The position numbers were made by a program, and so were the translations under genes. Of a stretch of DNA of 64,000 bases, positions 28,903 through 38,883 are shown piece after piece. The first letter of the stretch is position 1; each line of letters begins with the position of its first letter. The notes under the pieces were generated by a model that saw only the letters and a list, made by a program, of their open reading frames with translations, was not told where the DNA came from and ran no database searches. This DNA is from Rheinheimera sp. MMS21-TC3 (GTDB lineage: Bacteria > Pseudomonadota > Gammaproteobacteria > Enterobacterales > Alteromonadaceae), in NCBI RefSeq assembly GCF_032229285.1, contig NZ_CP135084.1, positions 1,116,001 to 1,180,000 of the forward strand, in the 5' to 3' direction.

Positions 28903-28928
28903 ATCGTGTGCTCGGAACATTCTACACT
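28900..28928 (+). promoter_or_regulatory. Putative sigma-70 promoter of argCBFGH
   Basis: TTGATC at 28900-28905 and TACACT at 28923-28928 are separated by exactly 17 bp, about 54 bases upstream of the argC ATG. The -35 overlaps the distal ARG box, so ArgR-arginine would block polymerase. Confidence 0.65.
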
Positions 28929-28981
28929 AGGCGCAGTTTAGTGCTATACCTATATGTAGCCTCCTGTATGAGATCAATACT

Positions 28982-30019
28982 ATGTCATTATCTAAGTCAT
29001 CAAGTGCAAAAGTACGCAGTATAGTGCTGGGTGCCGCAGGTTATAGCGGTGCAGAGCTAGCGGTTATTTTAGCCCGTAACCCTTATTTTGAATTATGCGC
29101 TGCTTTTGCTTCAGCAGGCAGAGCCGCACAATCTTTTACAGAGCTCTATCCGCGTTATAAGCATGAATTCGATATTATTATTCAGCCTTGGCATGATGAC
29201 TTAGCGACTGAGTTAGCCGATAAAGTTGATGTCGCCTTTTTAGCTTTGCCGCATGAGGCAAGTGAAGCTATTACCCCTATTTTATTAAACAATAATATTG
29301 ATGTTGTGGACCTTTCTGGTGCCTTTCGCTTAAAAAACATTGAGCAGTATCCTCAGTATTATGGTTATAAGCATCAGCATCCTGAATTATTAGCCGAGGC
29401 CGTTTACTCGTTAATGGAGTGGCAAACTGCCGACTTACCTAGGCTGATTTCGGTACCTGGTTGTTACCCAACAGCCTGTTCATTAGCCTTAATGCCGTTA
29501 GTGCAAGCAGGATTATTAGCAGACTCTTGTCTGCCAGTTATTAATGCCACTAGTGGAGTCTCGGGCGCCGGGCGTAAAGCGGCGCTAAATACCTCTTTTT
29601 GTGAAGTTGGTTTAAATGCCTATGGCTTTTTTAAACACAGACATCGTCCTGAAATAGAGCAGAATTTAGGCCGAAAAGTTATTTTTACACCTCACTTGGG
29701 CAACTTTAAACGCGGTATTTTAGCCACCTGCGTGGTAACGCTTAAGCCAAATACTAGCGCCGAACAAGTTAAGCAAGCATTCGTCCAAGCTTATGCAGAT
29801 AAACCCCTGGTTAGACTAGTTGATAGCTCACCCAATGTGGCTGATATTGCCGGTACACCTTTTTGCGATATTTATTGGCAGCAAGATGGCGATCATCTGG
29901 TAGTTGTATCGACTGTCGATAATTTATTAAAAGGTGCAGCAGCGCAGGCTATGCAAGCGGCTAATGTTCGTTTTGGCAAGCCAGAAACGGCTGGGTTATT
30001 TGCAGGAGTTGCATTATGA
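28982..30019 (+). CDS. argC: N-acetyl-gamma-glutamyl-phosphate reductase
   Basis: Third step of arginine synthesis: NADPH-dependent reduction of N-acetylglutamyl phosphate to the semialdehyde. The dinucleotide loop is GAAGYSGAEL (near residue 17), the catalytic Cys lies in SVPGCYPTACSLAL, and HRHRPEIEQNLG and FTPHLGNFKRGI are conserved. At 345 residues it is full length, with a slightly longer N-terminus than E. coli. Its stop overlaps the argB start by four bases (ATGA). It is the first gene of argCBFGH, behind the ArgR operator. Confidence 0.97.
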   Translation: MSLSKSSSAKVRSIVLGAAGYSGAELAVILARNPYFELCAAFASAGRAAQSFTELYPRYKHEFDIIIQPWHDDLATELADKVDVAFLALPHEASEAITPILLNNNIDVVDLSGAFRLKNIEQYPQYYGYKHQHPELLAEAVYSLMEWQTADLPRLISVPGCYPTACSLALMPLVQAGLLADSCLPVINATSGVSGAGRKAALNTSFCEVGLNAYGFFKHRHRPEIEQNLGRKVIFTPHLGNFKRGILATCVVTLKPNTSAEQVKQAFVQAYADKPLVRLVDSSPNVADIAGTPFCDIYWQQDGDHLVVVSTVDNLLKGAAAQAMQAANVRFGKPETAGLFAGVAL

Positions 30020-30813
30020 CAATAAGTAATCTAACTGAGGCGAATAAACAGACACCCTTAGTGTTAAAAATGGGCGGCAGGCTATTACAAGACGATAAGG
30101 CGCTTGATGCTTTACTTAATGTTTGCGCGATATTAAAACAGCAATATTCTTTAGTTTTGGTGCATGGCGGTGGTGATCAAGTTGATCAGTGGCTCGCTAA
30201 ATTTGGCTTTAACACTGAAAAATTGGATGGCCAGCGTATTTCCCCAACCGAACAAATGCCAGTGATTGCTGGCGCTTTATCGGGTGCAGTTAACGCCCAT
30301 ATGGTAGCAAGGGCTGCATTAGCAGGTTTAGCACCGGTTGGCTTAACCTTAGCGGCGGGCAATAGCTGTCGCTTTGAATTAACGCCGCAATTAGGTGCAG
30401 TAGGGGTGGCAAAGCCACAAGATGCCAAGCTATTAACTTGCTTACTTGGTCAAGGTTTTACGCCTATTTTTAGCTCTATTGGTCATGGTGAACAAGGCCA
30501 GTTATTAAATGTAAATGCTGATTTAGCTGCTGCGGCAATTTGTCAGCTTATTCAAGGCCAGCTGGTTTTATTGACCGATGTACCAGGCATTTTAGATGGC
30601 AATGGTCAATTAATCTCAGAATTAACCAGCAGCCAAGCTGCTGAACTGGTTGAACAAGGTGTAATTAAAGGCGGTATGAAAGTGAAGTTAGATGCCGCCT
30701 TAGATACGGCTAAGGTACTGCGACGAAGCATCACTGTTGCCGGTTGGCAGCAGTCTGACGATCTTTTAAAGCTGATGCATCAACAAGCTGTTGGTACCCG
30801 CATCATTAATTAA
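30016..30813 (+). CDS. argB: Acetylglutamate kinase
   Basis: Phosphorylates N-acetyl-L-glutamate. Amino acid kinase fold with LKMGGRLLQD at the N-terminus, VHGGGDQVDQWL, the substrate block ALSGAVNAHMVARA, NVNADLAAAAI and LLTDVPGILD, and a C-terminal KGGMKVKLDAAL. It has 265 residues, the short arginine-insensitive E. coli-like type without the N-terminal extension found in feedback-inhibited kinases (inference from length). It overlaps argC by four bases. A 6-bp hairpin (AACCGC/GCGGTT) lies in the 41-bp gap to argF but has no T run. Confidence 0.96.
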   Translation: MTISNLTEANKQTPLVLKMGGRLLQDDKALDALLNVCAILKQQYSLVLVHGGGDQVDQWLAKFGFNTEKLDGQRISPTEQMPVIAGALSGAVNAHMVARAALAGLAPVGLTLAAGNSCRFELTPQLGAVGVAKPQDAKLLTCLLGQGFTPIFSSIGHGEQGQLLNVNADLAAAAICQLIQGQLVLLTDVPGILDGNGQLISELTSSQAAELVEQGVIKGGMKVKLDAALDTAKVLRRSITVAGWQQSDDLLKLMHQQAVGTRIIN

Positions 30814-30854
30814 ACCTTAGATCTGGAAACCGCTTTGGCGGTTAAATAATCAGT

Positions 30855-31769
30855 ATGAATAAATTACAACACCTCTTGAGTTTGGCGGAATTCACGCCGG
30901 CGCAATTTGCCGATCTTTTGGCATTAGCATTAAAGGTAAAACAGCAACCTGCTAATTATAGCCAAGCATTAGCAGGAAAAAGCATAGCATTAATTTTTGA
31001 AAAGCCATCTTTGCGAACAAGAGTTAGTTTTGATGTTGGTATAAATAAGCTAGGCGGCCATAGCGTGTATTTAGATCAACAAAATGGCGCTATGGGTAAG
31101 CGGGAAACGGTTGCTGATTTTGGTCGTAACTTAGCTTGTTGGACTGATGCCATAGTAGCACGTGTTTTTTCTCAAGCAACCTTAGATGAATTAGCTGCCA
31201 CTAGTAATAAGCCGGTAATTAATGCTCTGAGTGATCGATTCCATCCCTGCCAAGCATTAGCCGATTTATTGGCCTTAACAGAACGTTTTACTGATCTAAA
31301 AAAAGTGCATTTAGCTTATGTAGGTGATGGCAACAATGTGTGTCATTCATTAATGCTAGGTGCGGCGTTATCCGGCATGAAGATGACAGTAATAACACCT
31401 GAGGGCTTTTTACCCGCAGCAGATGTTGTCACTCAGGCCAAGCAAATAGCACTGCAAACAGGCGCTAGCATTAGTTTAAGCCAGGATTTAAACAGCGCAA
31501 ACGGCGCAGGTGCTATTTATACCGATACCTGGTTATCAATGGGCGATAAAGCTAATCCTGAACTTATCGCTAAAACCTTTAGCCCTTATCAAATTAATCA
31601 ACCGCTAATGCAGCAATTAGGTGTGACCTATTTTATGCATTGCTTGCCTGCGCATCGCGAACATGAAGTGACCAGCGAAGTGTTAGATAGTCAAGCATCA
31701 TTAGTTTTATTACAAGCCGAAAATCGTATGCATGCGCAAAATGCGGTTTTAATCAGTTTATTTTCGTGA
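30855..31769 (+). CDS. argF: Ornithine carbamoyltransferase
   Basis: Makes citrulline from ornithine and carbamoyl phosphate. The carbamoyl-phosphate site reads FEKPSLRTRVSF (SLRT variant of STRT), with FHPCQALADL and the ornithine loop HCLPAHREHE. Those last two motifs favour ornithine rather than N-acetylornithine as substrate. At 304 residues it is a normal subunit of the trimer. It follows argB by 41 bp and precedes argG by 9 bp. Confidence 0.96.
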   Translation: MNKLQHLLSLAEFTPAQFADLLALALKVKQQPANYSQALAGKSIALIFEKPSLRTRVSFDVGINKLGGHSVYLDQQNGAMGKRETVADFGRNLACWTDAIVARVFSQATLDELAATSNKPVINALSDRFHPCQALADLLALTERFTDLKKVHLAYVGDGNNVCHSLMLGAALSGMKMTVITPEGFLPAADVVTQAKQIALQTGASISLSQDLNSANGAGAIYTDTWLSMGDKANPELIAKTFSPYQINQPLMQQLGVTYFMHCLPAHREHEVTSEVLDSQASLVLLQAENRMHAQNAVLISLFS

Positions 31770-31778
31770 GGTTTTTTT

Positions 31779-32987
31779 ATGAGTATTAAAAAAGTTGTTT
31801 TAGCCTATTCAGGTGGACTAGATACATCAGCCATAGTGCCTTGGTTAAAAGATAATTATAACTGTGAAGTTATCGCTTTTGTGGCGAACGTCGGCCAAGG
31901 CGATGAAGAGTTAGCTGGGGTTGAGCAAAAAGCCATTAACTCAGGTGCCAGTTCATGCCACGTAGTAGATTTACGTGAAGAGCTATTAAAAGAAGTGATT
32001 TACCCTACCTTAAAAACCGGCGCGGTTTATGAAGGGCAATATTTATTAGGTACTTCTATGGCGCGCCCGGTGATAGCACGTGCTCAGGTTAACTTAGCGT
32101 TAGAGTTAGGCGCAGATGCACTTTGTCATGGTTGTACCGGTAAAGGTAATGATCAAGTACGGTTTGAAGCGGCCTTTGCCGCCTTGGCACCACAGTTAAA
32201 AGTAATAGCACCGTGGCGGGAGTGGAACTTTACTTCAAGACAATCACTATTAGATTACTTAGCTGAAAAGAAGGTACCTACCACAGCCTCAGCAACCAAA
32301 ATATATAGCCGTGATGCTAACTTATGGCATATTTCTCATGAAGGTGGCGAGCTTGAAGATCCTTGGTGCGAGCCAACAGAACAAGTTTGGATGTGGACTA
32401 AATCACCAGAGCAAGCACCAGATAAGCCCACCTATATTGAATTAAGTTTCGCTAAGGGTGAGCTCACTCACTTAGATGGTAAAGCGGTCGATCCTATTAC
32501 AGCCATTGCGCAGTTAAATGCAGTTGGCTCTGAAAACGGTATAGGCCGGATAGATATAGTAGAAAACCGTTTAGTGGGGATGAAATCACGGGGTTGTTAT
32601 GAAACACCCGGTGGTACCTTATTAATGGCGGCAATTAAAGGGCTTGAAGCCTTAGTCTATGATCGTGCTTCTTTAAAATACCGTGAAGAGGTTGGGCTTG
32701 AATTTGCTCAGTTAGTTTATGATGGCCGTTGGTTTACGCCATTAAAAGATGCTTTATTAGCCTCTGCAACCAGTTTAGCCCAAGAGTTAACAGGCGATGT
32801 AGTACTTAAGCTATATAAAGGTAATGTGACGGTTGCCAAACGTCGCTCAGCAAACTCATTATATTCTGAAGCCTTTGCTACCTTTGAAGATGATGAAGTT
32901 TATGATCAAAAAGATGCTGCCGGTTTTATTCGTTTATTTAGCTTAGCAAGCCGGATCAAGGCTTTACATCAACAGCAAAAAGGATAA
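31779..32987 (+). CDS. argG: Argininosuccinate synthase
   Basis: Joins citrulline and aspartate using ATP. The PP-loop [11 protein letters not shown] lies near residue 9, [13 protein letters not shown] near 119 and the [15 protein letters not shown] block near 185, the shorter (about 400-residue) ArgG type rather than the E. coli type. It has 402 residues. GTGAGG 8 bases before the ATG supports the start. argH follows after 5 bp. Confidence 0.97.
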   Translation: MSIKKVVLAYSGGLDTSAIVPWLKDNYNCEVIAFVANVGQGDEELAGVEQKAINSGASSCHVVDLREELLKEVIYPTLKTGAVYEGQYLLGTSMARPVIARAQVNLALELGADALCHGCTGKGNDQVRFEAAFAALAPQLKVIAPWREWNFTSRQSLLDYLAEKKVPTTASATKIYSRDANLWHISHEGGELEDPWCEPTEQVWMWTKSPEQAPDKPTYIELSFAKGELTHLDGKAVDPITAIAQLNAVGSENGIGRIDIVENRLVGMKSRGCYETPGGTLLMAAIKGLEALVYDRASLKYREEVGLEFAQLVYDGRWFTPLKDALLASATSLAQELTGDVVLKLYKGNVTVAKRRSANSLYSEAFATFEDDEVYDQKDAAGFIRLFSLASRIKALHQQQKG

Positions 32988-32992
32988 GGGTT

Positions 32993-34372
32993 ATGGCTAT
33001 GTGGGGCGGTCGCTTTCAAGAGGCGACCTTAGATGAATTTCGCCAGTTTAATGACTCATTGAGTTTCGATTATGTATTGGCGTTACACGATATCCAAGCA
33101 TCACGGGCTTGGGCAAAACAATTAGCCGCAGCGAAAATTATTAGCGCTGATGAGGCGCTACAACTAGATAGCGGCCTAGCTACCTTAGCCCAAGCAGTAG
33201 AGCAAGATCCAAGCTTGCCGTTGCAAACCAGTGAAGAAGATATTCATAGCTGGGTTGAATCACAACTTACCCAGCAACTTGGCTCTGTGGCGAAGAAATT
33301 ACATACTGGCCGCAGCAGGAATGACTTAGTGGCTACCGATCTAAGGTTATGGACCAAACTTAATGCCGAGTCAGTTAAGCAAGCACTACTTGGTGCTATT
33401 AAAGCCTTGTTAGTCTTTGCGGAGCAAGCGGGCACTGACGTTATGCCTGGTTATACTCATCTGCAACGAGCACAGCCAGTATTAGTTGCCCATTGGGCGT
33501 TAGCTTATGTTGAAATGTTCCGCCGAGACTTAAGCCGACTTGAAGATGGATTAAACCGGTTGGATGTTTGTCCTTTAGGCTGCGGCGCACTTGCGGGCAC
33601 GGGGGTTAATATTGACCGGCAAGCGTTAGCAGAAAGCTTGGGCTTTACAACAGCGGCTAGAAACAGCCTTGATGCGGTGTCTGATCGTGATTATGTCGTC
33701 GAGTTATCTGCTGCAGGCAGTATCAGTATGACGCATTTATCGCGCTTATCAGAAGATGTTATTTTCTTTTGTTCAGGCGAAGCCGGCTTCTTTAAGCTAG
33801 GCGATGCCATAAGTAGTGGTTCATCACTAATGCCACAAAAGAAAAACCCAGATGTATTTGAATTGTTGCGGGGAAAAACTGGCCGGGTTTTAGGCCATCT
33901 AGTTGCCATTATTCATACCTTAAAGGGCTTACCGCTGGCCTATAACAAAGATATGCAAGAAGATAAACAAGGTTTTTTTGACTTAATGCAAACTTGGCAG
34001 CAATCTTTACTGGTACTTGCCACAGTATTACCGCACTTATCCGTTAACAGCCAAAAATGTCGACAGGCCGCCGAACTTGGCTACAGTAATGCTACAGATC
34101 TAGCGGATTATCTGGTTAGTAAGGGCATGCCATTTCGTGATGCCCATGAAGTAGTAGGCGAGCTAGTGGTTGCTGCATCTAAGCAGCAATTAGCGCTAGA
34201 AGCCATGCCATTAGCTAGCTTACAACAATACAGTAGCTTGATTGAGCAAGATGTATTTGCGGCCCTGCAACTTGAAGCAGGATTAGACAAGCGTAGTGCC
34301 CTAGCTGGCACTTCACCTAGGCGGGTGTTAGCAGCACTGGCTGAGGCTAAAACTTGGTTTGAACAACAGTAG
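32993..34372 (+). CDS. argH: Argininosuccinate lyase
   Basis: Splits argininosuccinate into arginine and fumarate. The fumarase-family signature SSLMPQKKNPD lies near residue 278, with HTGRSRNDLVATDLRLW and GYTHLQRAQPV before it. At 459 residues it is a stand-alone lyase. Some relatives such as vibrios carry an argH-argA fusion with an added acetyltransferase domain; that domain is absent here, and neither argA nor argJ is seen in the window. It is the last gene of argCBFGH, followed by a terminator shared with mrcA. Confidence 0.97.
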   Translation: MAMWGGRFQEATLDEFRQFNDSLSFDYVLALHDIQASRAWAKQLAAAKIISADEALQLDSGLATLAQAVEQDPSLPLQTSEEDIHSWVESQLTQQLGSVAKKLHTGRSRNDLVATDLRLWTKLNAESVKQALLGAIKALLVFAEQAGTDVMPGYTHLQRAQPVLVAHWALAYVEMFRRDLSRLEDGLNRLDVCPLGCGALAGTGVNIDRQALAESLGFTTAARNSLDAVSDRDYVVELSAAGSISMTHLSRLSEDVIFFCSGEAGFFKLGDAISSGSSLMPQKKNPDVFELLRGKTGRVLGHLVAIIHTLKGLPLAYNKDMQEDKQGFFDLMQTWQQSLLVLATVLPHLSVNSQKCRQAAELGYSNATDLADYLVSKGMPFRDAHEVVGELVVAASKQQLALEAMPLASLQQYSSLIEQDVFAALQLEAGLDKRSALAGTSPRRVLAALAEAKTWFEQQ

Positions 34373-34414
34373 TTTGCTAAAGTTGTAGTAATAACTACAG
34401 TAAAGGCTACAAAT

Positions 34415-34442
34415 AAAAAACAGCTCTTAAGAGCTGTTTTTT
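34415..34442. terminator. Bidirectional terminator between argH and mrcA
   Basis: AAAAAACAGCTC and GAGCTGTTTTTT form a symmetric 12-bp stem around TTAA. A T run lies on both strands, directly next to the convergent mrcA stop. Confidence 0.93.
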
Positions 34443-34444
34443 AT

Positions 34445-37054
34445 TTAGAAAAGTTCAATATCCTTTTCTTTCTCGGTTGCTGTCTTTTTACTGTCAAAAC
34501 TGATGGGCTGGACATCATTACCACTATATTGAGTAGGTTCAGTGCCGCTAATAAAGTATTCAAAGCTACTACTAGTATCGGTTTTACGGCTTAACAATCC
34601 AGTTTTAGTATCTATTCTGACTGATGATAAGCCAACAGGCGGTGTCAGAGCATTAACTGGTAACGACGGTGCTATCTGCTGCATATAGCTTAACCAGCCA
34701 GGTAAAGCTGTACGGGCACCTGCCTCAGTTCCTGCACTTTGCGACTGGCCCATATTAGCATGCCATTGAGCACGGCCTAAACTGCGATTAGCATCATCAA
34801 AACCAACCCAAACAGTAACAGCTAAATCAGCTGTAAAGCCTGAAAACCATGTGTCGATAGAGTCATTAGTTGTGCCTGTTTTTGCTGCAATATCTCGACG
34901 TTTTAAGCTTTGTAAGCGCCAAGCTGTGCCATTCCAACCTGTCCCTGCTCGCCAATCACCACCGCCCCAAACACTGGTTGTTAAAGCATCGGCTATTAAA
35001 AAACTATTTTGTTTTGATAATACTCGTTCTGCTACTTCTGGTTTTGCAGGCACTTGGCTTGATACTGTAGCTTGTTCTGTACTATCTAAAGTATTAAACA
35101 GTCGTTGCATTTCTGCTTCTGGATCTAGCTCAGCGGTTACAGCTGGAGTTTCAGAAATGGCTGCTTCACAAGCATCGCAAGCGATAGCTGGTTTATGTTG
35201 ATAAACAATATTATGTTCAGCATCTAAAATACTGTCGATTAAATAAGGTTTAACTAAATAACCACCATTAGCAAATACAGCAAAACCCGTTACAACTTCC
35301 ATAGGGGTTAAAGAGGCTGAACCTAAAGCCAAGGTCTCGTTGCGGGGCAAATCACTGGCTGCAAAACCAAAACGTTGTAAATGTCTAATGGTATTGTCGA
35401 TACCAACACCACGTAAAAGGCGAATTGATACCACGTTTTTCGATTTAGCTAAGGCTTCTCGGATCCGTATTGGGCCATCATAAACCGCTGGTGAATTCTT
35501 CGGTCGCCAAGCTATACCTGCATTATCATCCCACTGATGAATAGGCGCATCATTCATGATAGAAGCTAAAGTATAACCATTATCTAAAGCAGCAGAATAA
35601 ATAAAAGGTTTAATATTAGAGCCCACTTGACGCTTAGCTTGAGTTGCGCGGTTAAATTGACTTTGGCTAAAACTAAAGCCACCAACTAGTGAGCGGATAG
35701 CACCATCATGGGGATCAATGGCTACCAAGGCGCTAGTTGCTTCTGGGATTTGACTTAATCGCCACTGCTGTTGCTGCTGCCTTAATAAAACATGCATGCC
35801 AGGAGATAAGATAGCATCAGCAGTTTTGGGAGCAAGGCCTTGCCGACGATCGGTAATAAAGCTTCGGGCCCACTTTAAGCCTTCCCATTCAATTGTTGCT
35901 TCTGTACCACCTGGTAAAATAACTTGTACCGACTTGGTGTTAACTTGTGTTACGACTGCAGGAACCAGATCTTCAAGTCCTTGTTGCTTATCTAAATAGG
36001 CAATAATTTGTTCGTTATCTAAACGTTTTGGTTGCTCAAACTCAGGTTGCTCTGTTACTTCTGGCTTTAATGTAGCTTGCCATAAAGTTGCAACAGGCCC
36101 ACGGTAACCGTGGCGTTCATCATAGTCATATAAGTTTTGCTGTAAACTTTGCTTTGCGATAGCTTGCTGTTGGCTATTAATAGTAGTAATAACTTGCAAA
36201 CCGGCAGAGTAAGCTTCTTCTTCACCGAAACGGTTAACCATTTCTTGGCGTACCATTTCAGCTATATAAGGCGCTGAGGCGGTTATTTGTGCGCCATGCA
36301 GTCGGCTGACGACCGGCGCTTTAATAGCCACATCGTAGGCAGCTTTATCTATAGCACCAATATCTAGCATTCTAGTTAAAACAATATTACGACGTGCTTT
36401 AGCATTAGCCGGAGAACGAACTGGATTTAATATTGAAGGTGCTTTGGGCAAACCAGCAATAATAGCAATTTCATCTAAACTTAGTTGATCAACGGTTTTA
36501 CCAAAATAGACTTGGGCGGCAGCACCCACACCAAAAGATCGTTGACCCAATTCAATTTTGTTTAGGTATAGTTCAAGGATTTTATCTTTACTAAGCAATT
36601 GCTCGATACGAATAGCTAAAAAAACCTCTTTAACTTTACGTATTATCTTTTTTTCGCGACTCAGAAAAAAGTTACGGGCTAATTGTTGGGTGATAGTACT
36701 AGCACCTTGGCTAAAATCACCTGATGTTGCAACAACGGTAGCTGCACGTATTATACCTATGATATCAATACCAGGATGCTCATAAAAGCGAGTATCTTCA
36801 ATAGCTAAAAAAGCTTGAAGTAATAAAGGCGGCATCTGTTCAAGTGTTAAAGGTATACGACGCTTTTCTCCAAATTGAGAAATAAGCTGGCCATCAGCCG
36901 TAAAAACCTGCATTGGGGTTTGCAATCGTACATCTTGCAGCGTGGTGACATCAGGCAGGTCATCTTTAACATATATATAGAGCCCTGCGATAGTTAACAA
37001 CCCACAAATGAACAGGAAAATGCTAATAATTAAAAGCTTTTTAAGCCAAGACAC
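34445..37054 (-). CDS. mrcA: Penicillin-binding protein 1A
   Basis: Bifunctional murein synthase of 869 residues, anchored by an N-terminal helix (LLIISIFLFICGLLTIAGLYI). The glycosyltransferase domain (GT51, about 55-230) has EDTRFYEHPGID, QGASTITQQLARN and KEVFLAIRIE. The transpeptidase domain has the active-site SNIK (about residue 480), SKN and the KTGT box near 724. An insertion rich in Glu/Thr/Val precedes KTGT. The start is GTG. It diverges from pilM, the conserved arrangement in gammaproteobacteria. The E. coli gene is also called ponA. Confidence 0.97.
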   Translation of the reverse strand: MSWLKKLLIISIFLFICGLLTIAGLYIYVKDDLPDVTTLQDVRLQTPMQVFTADGQLISQFGEKRRIPLTLEQMPPLLLQAFLAIEDTRFYEHPGIDIIGIIRAATVVATSGDFSQGASTITQQLARNFFLSREKKIIRKVKEVFLAIRIEQLLSKDKILELYLNKIELGQRSFGVGAAAQVYFGKTVDQLSLDEIAIIAGLPKAPSILNPVRSPANAKARRNIVLTRMLDIGAIDKAAYDVAIKAPVVSRLHGAQITASAPYIAEMVRQEMVNRFGEEEAYSAGLQVITTINSQQQAIAKQSLQQNLYDYDERHGYRGPVATLWQATLKPEVTEQPEFEQPKRLDNEQIIAYLDKQQGLEDLVPAVVTQVNTKSVQVILPGGTEATIEWEGLKWARSFITDRRQGLAPKTADAILSPGMHVLLRQQQQQWRLSQIPEATSALVAIDPHDGAIRSLVGGFSFSQSQFNRATQAKRQVGSNIKPFIYSAALDNGYTLASIMNDAPIHQWDDNAGIAWRPKNSPAVYDGPIRIREALAKSKNVVSIRLLRGVGIDNTIRHLQRFGFAASDLPRNETLALGSASLTPMEVVTGFAVFANGGYLVKPYLIDSILDAEHNIVYQHKPAIACDACEAAISETPAVTAELDPEAEMQRLFNTLDSTEQATVSSQVPAKPEVAERVLSKQNSFLIADALTTSVWGGGDWRAGTGWNGTAWRLQSLKRRDIAAKTGTTNDSIDTWFSGFTADLAVTVWVGFDDANRSLGRAQWHANMGQSQSAGTEAGARTALPGWLSYMQQIAPSLPVNALTPPVGLSSVRIDTKTGLLSRKTDTSSSFEYFISGTEPTQYSGNDVQPISFDSKKTATEKEKDIELF

Positions 37055-37178
37055 TGATTAACACCATTTTTTACTCCCAATTCTTTTACAACACTGCTAG
37101 TATATATTTATTAGTGCTGGAAGAAACGCTTTTTATTGCTAAATGTTGGTAATTAAGCTAACAATAATGCAAGAATAG

Positions 37179-37196
37179 CGATAACGATAACGATAA
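37179..37196. repeat. Hexanucleotide tandem repeat (CGATAA)3 upstream of pilM
   Basis: Three perfect CGATAA units are followed by the variant CAATAA (37197-37202), ending 17 bases before the pilM ATG and 124 bases upstream of mrcA. It lies where a -10/spacer or ribosome-site-proximal region would be, so copy-number change could alter pilMNOPQ expression. Confidence 0.75.
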
Positions 37197-37219
37197 CAAT
37201 AAATTAATTGCAGGATGCT

Positions 37220-38299
37220 ATGATAAAACGCCTGTTTACTAAACAACCCACTGTGATGGTGGGAATTGACATTGGGGCCCACTCAGTCAAGGCTGTGCTG
37301 CTTAGTCAGTATAATGGCACGTGTAAAGTTGAAGCGTTTGCTATTGAGCCAATGATTAAAGGCGCCATGTCTGATCGCGAAATACAAGATATAGAAGCTG
37401 TAGGTAATGTGCTGAGTAAAATTCGCAAAAAAATCCCTCGCGCAATAAAATTCGCTGCTGCTGCTGTATCAGGCTCTACCGTGATCAGTAAAGTCATCTT
37501 CATGGATGTGTCCTTAACTGATGCTGAACTAGAAAGTCAGATAGAAGTTGAAGCCGACACATTAATCCCTTATCCCTTAAATGAAGTCAGTATTGACTTT
37601 GAAAAGCTTGATGTTAATGAGTCAGACCCTTCACGGGTTAACGTACTTTTAAGTGCTGCTAGAACTGAAAGTGTAGAAGTGCGGGTATCTGCTTTAGATA
37701 ATGGCGGATTTACGGCTAAAGTTATTGATATTGAAAGCTATGCTTTAAGCCGAGCGGCTGCATTATGTATGAGCCAACTTCCTGACGATGCATCTAAAAA
37801 AATTGTTGCTATGGTAGATATTGGTGCAACAATGACATTGTTGAGCATTATGGAAAACGGTAAAACTGTCTATACCCGTGACCAGTCATTTGGTGGTGAT
37901 CAATATACCCGTAGTATTTTGTCTTATTATAATAAAAGTTACGATGAGGCTGAATTAGCTAAAGTAAGTGGTGACTTACCGCCAAACTATACATTTGAAG
38001 TACTTGCGCCGTTCCAAACTATGTTATTACAACAAGTGCGTCGGGGTATTCAAATGTATCTAACCAGCAGCGGTAAAGATGCAGTAGATTATATTATTAT
38101 CTCTGGTGGTACAGCGTTAATAGAGGATATCGATAAACTTCTAATCGATGAATTAGGTATTCACACTGTGGTGGCCAATCCATTTAATTCAATGGAAGTA
38201 TCCACCTCAATCGACAGAGAGCAGTTGAATCGATATGCTTCTCAATTAATGGTTGCTAGCGGATTAGCATTACGGAGTTTTTCACCATGGCATATATAA
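37220..38299 (+). CDS. pilM: Type IV pilus inner-membrane platform protein PilM
   Basis: Actin-like ATP-binding cytoplasmic protein that binds PilN and links the pilus motor to the alignment complex. ATPase-fold motifs are VGIDIGAHSVKAVLL (14-28), MVDIGATMTLLSIM and YIIISGGTALIEDID. I chose the ATG at 37220 (359 residues) because CAGGA lies 4 bases upstream and the protein then starts MIKRLFTKQP; an upstream TTG is poorer. It is the first gene of pilMNOPQ and overlaps pilN by 13 bases. Confidence 0.95.
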   Translation: MIKRLFTKQPTVMVGIDIGAHSVKAVLLSQYNGTCKVEAFAIEPMIKGAMSDREIQDIEAVGNVLSKIRKKIPRAIKFAAAAVSGSTVISKVIFMDVSLTDAELESQIEVEADTLIPYPLNEVSIDFEKLDVNESDPSRVNVLLSAARTESVEVRVSALDNGGFTAKVIDIESYALSRAAALCMSQLPDDASKKIVAMVDIGATMTLLSIMENGKTVYTRDQSFGGDQYTRSILSYYNKSYDEAELAKVSGDLPPNYTFEVLAPFQTMLLQQVRRGIQMYLTSSGKDAVDYIIISGGTALIEDIDKLLIDELGIHTVVANPFNSMEVSTSIDREQLNRYASQLMVASGLALRSFSPWHI

Positions 38300-38883
38300 A
38301 TTTACTGCCGTGGCGCGAAGCAGCGCGTAAAGAGCGGCAAAAGCAATACTTAACAGTTTTAACTGCAACGGCTTTATTTAGCTTTTTACTGATGTTTTCA
38401 ATTAACATGGTTTATAACGCAAGAATAGATGGCCAGTTGCAGCGTAATAGTTATTTAGATAATGAAATAAAGGTACTTGAACAACGTATAGTTGAAATCC
38501 GTACTTTGAACGACAAAAAGAAGAGTTTACAACAACGAATGTCGTTAATTGAACAACTACAAAGTAGTCGGAATTTAGGTACGCAAATAATGGATGAAAT
38601 TGCTAAGGTGGTGCCTGCAGGTGTCTATCTAACGCAGTTTGAAAAAAAGGGTGCTTTTTTATTACTTGTTGGTAAAAGTGAATCAAATAACCGTTTATCC
38701 AATATGTTACGTGAAGCGGAAAGTTCAGAGTTACTAGCAGACCCTTTATTGGAGTTTATCGAAGCAGGTAAAGACTCATCAACATTATTAAGTAACTTTA
38801 AGATGCACCTAACTGTTAGTGGTTTTGATGCAATACATGGTATTTCTCAACCAGAGACACCTGGTAAAAGAGGTGCAAAATGA
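38287..38883 (+). CDS. pilN: Type IV pilus assembly protein PilN
   Basis: Bitopic inner-membrane protein of 198 residues. The N-terminal INLLPWREAARKER motif is the PilM-binding tail, followed by a membrane helix (VLTATALFSFLLMFSI) and a periplasmic coiled coil plus ferredoxin-like domain that pairs with PilO. It overlaps pilM by 13 bases and pilO by 4, so translation is coupled. Confidence 0.95.
   Translation: MAYINLLPWREAARKERQKQYLTVLTATALFSFLLMFSINMVYNARIDGQLQRNSYLDNEIKVLEQRIVEIRTLNDKKKSLQQRMSLIEQLQSSRNLGTQIMDEIAKVVPAGVYLTQFEKKGAFLLLVGKSESNNRLSNMLREAESSELLADPLLEFIEAGKDSSTLLSNFKMHLTVSGFDAIHGISQPETPGKRGAK

Noticed and set aside
30828..30843. Hairpin AACCGC/GCGGTT between argB and argF as a terminator
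   Set aside because: Only a 6-bp stem with no T run, inside a clear five-gene operon; at most a pause or stability element.
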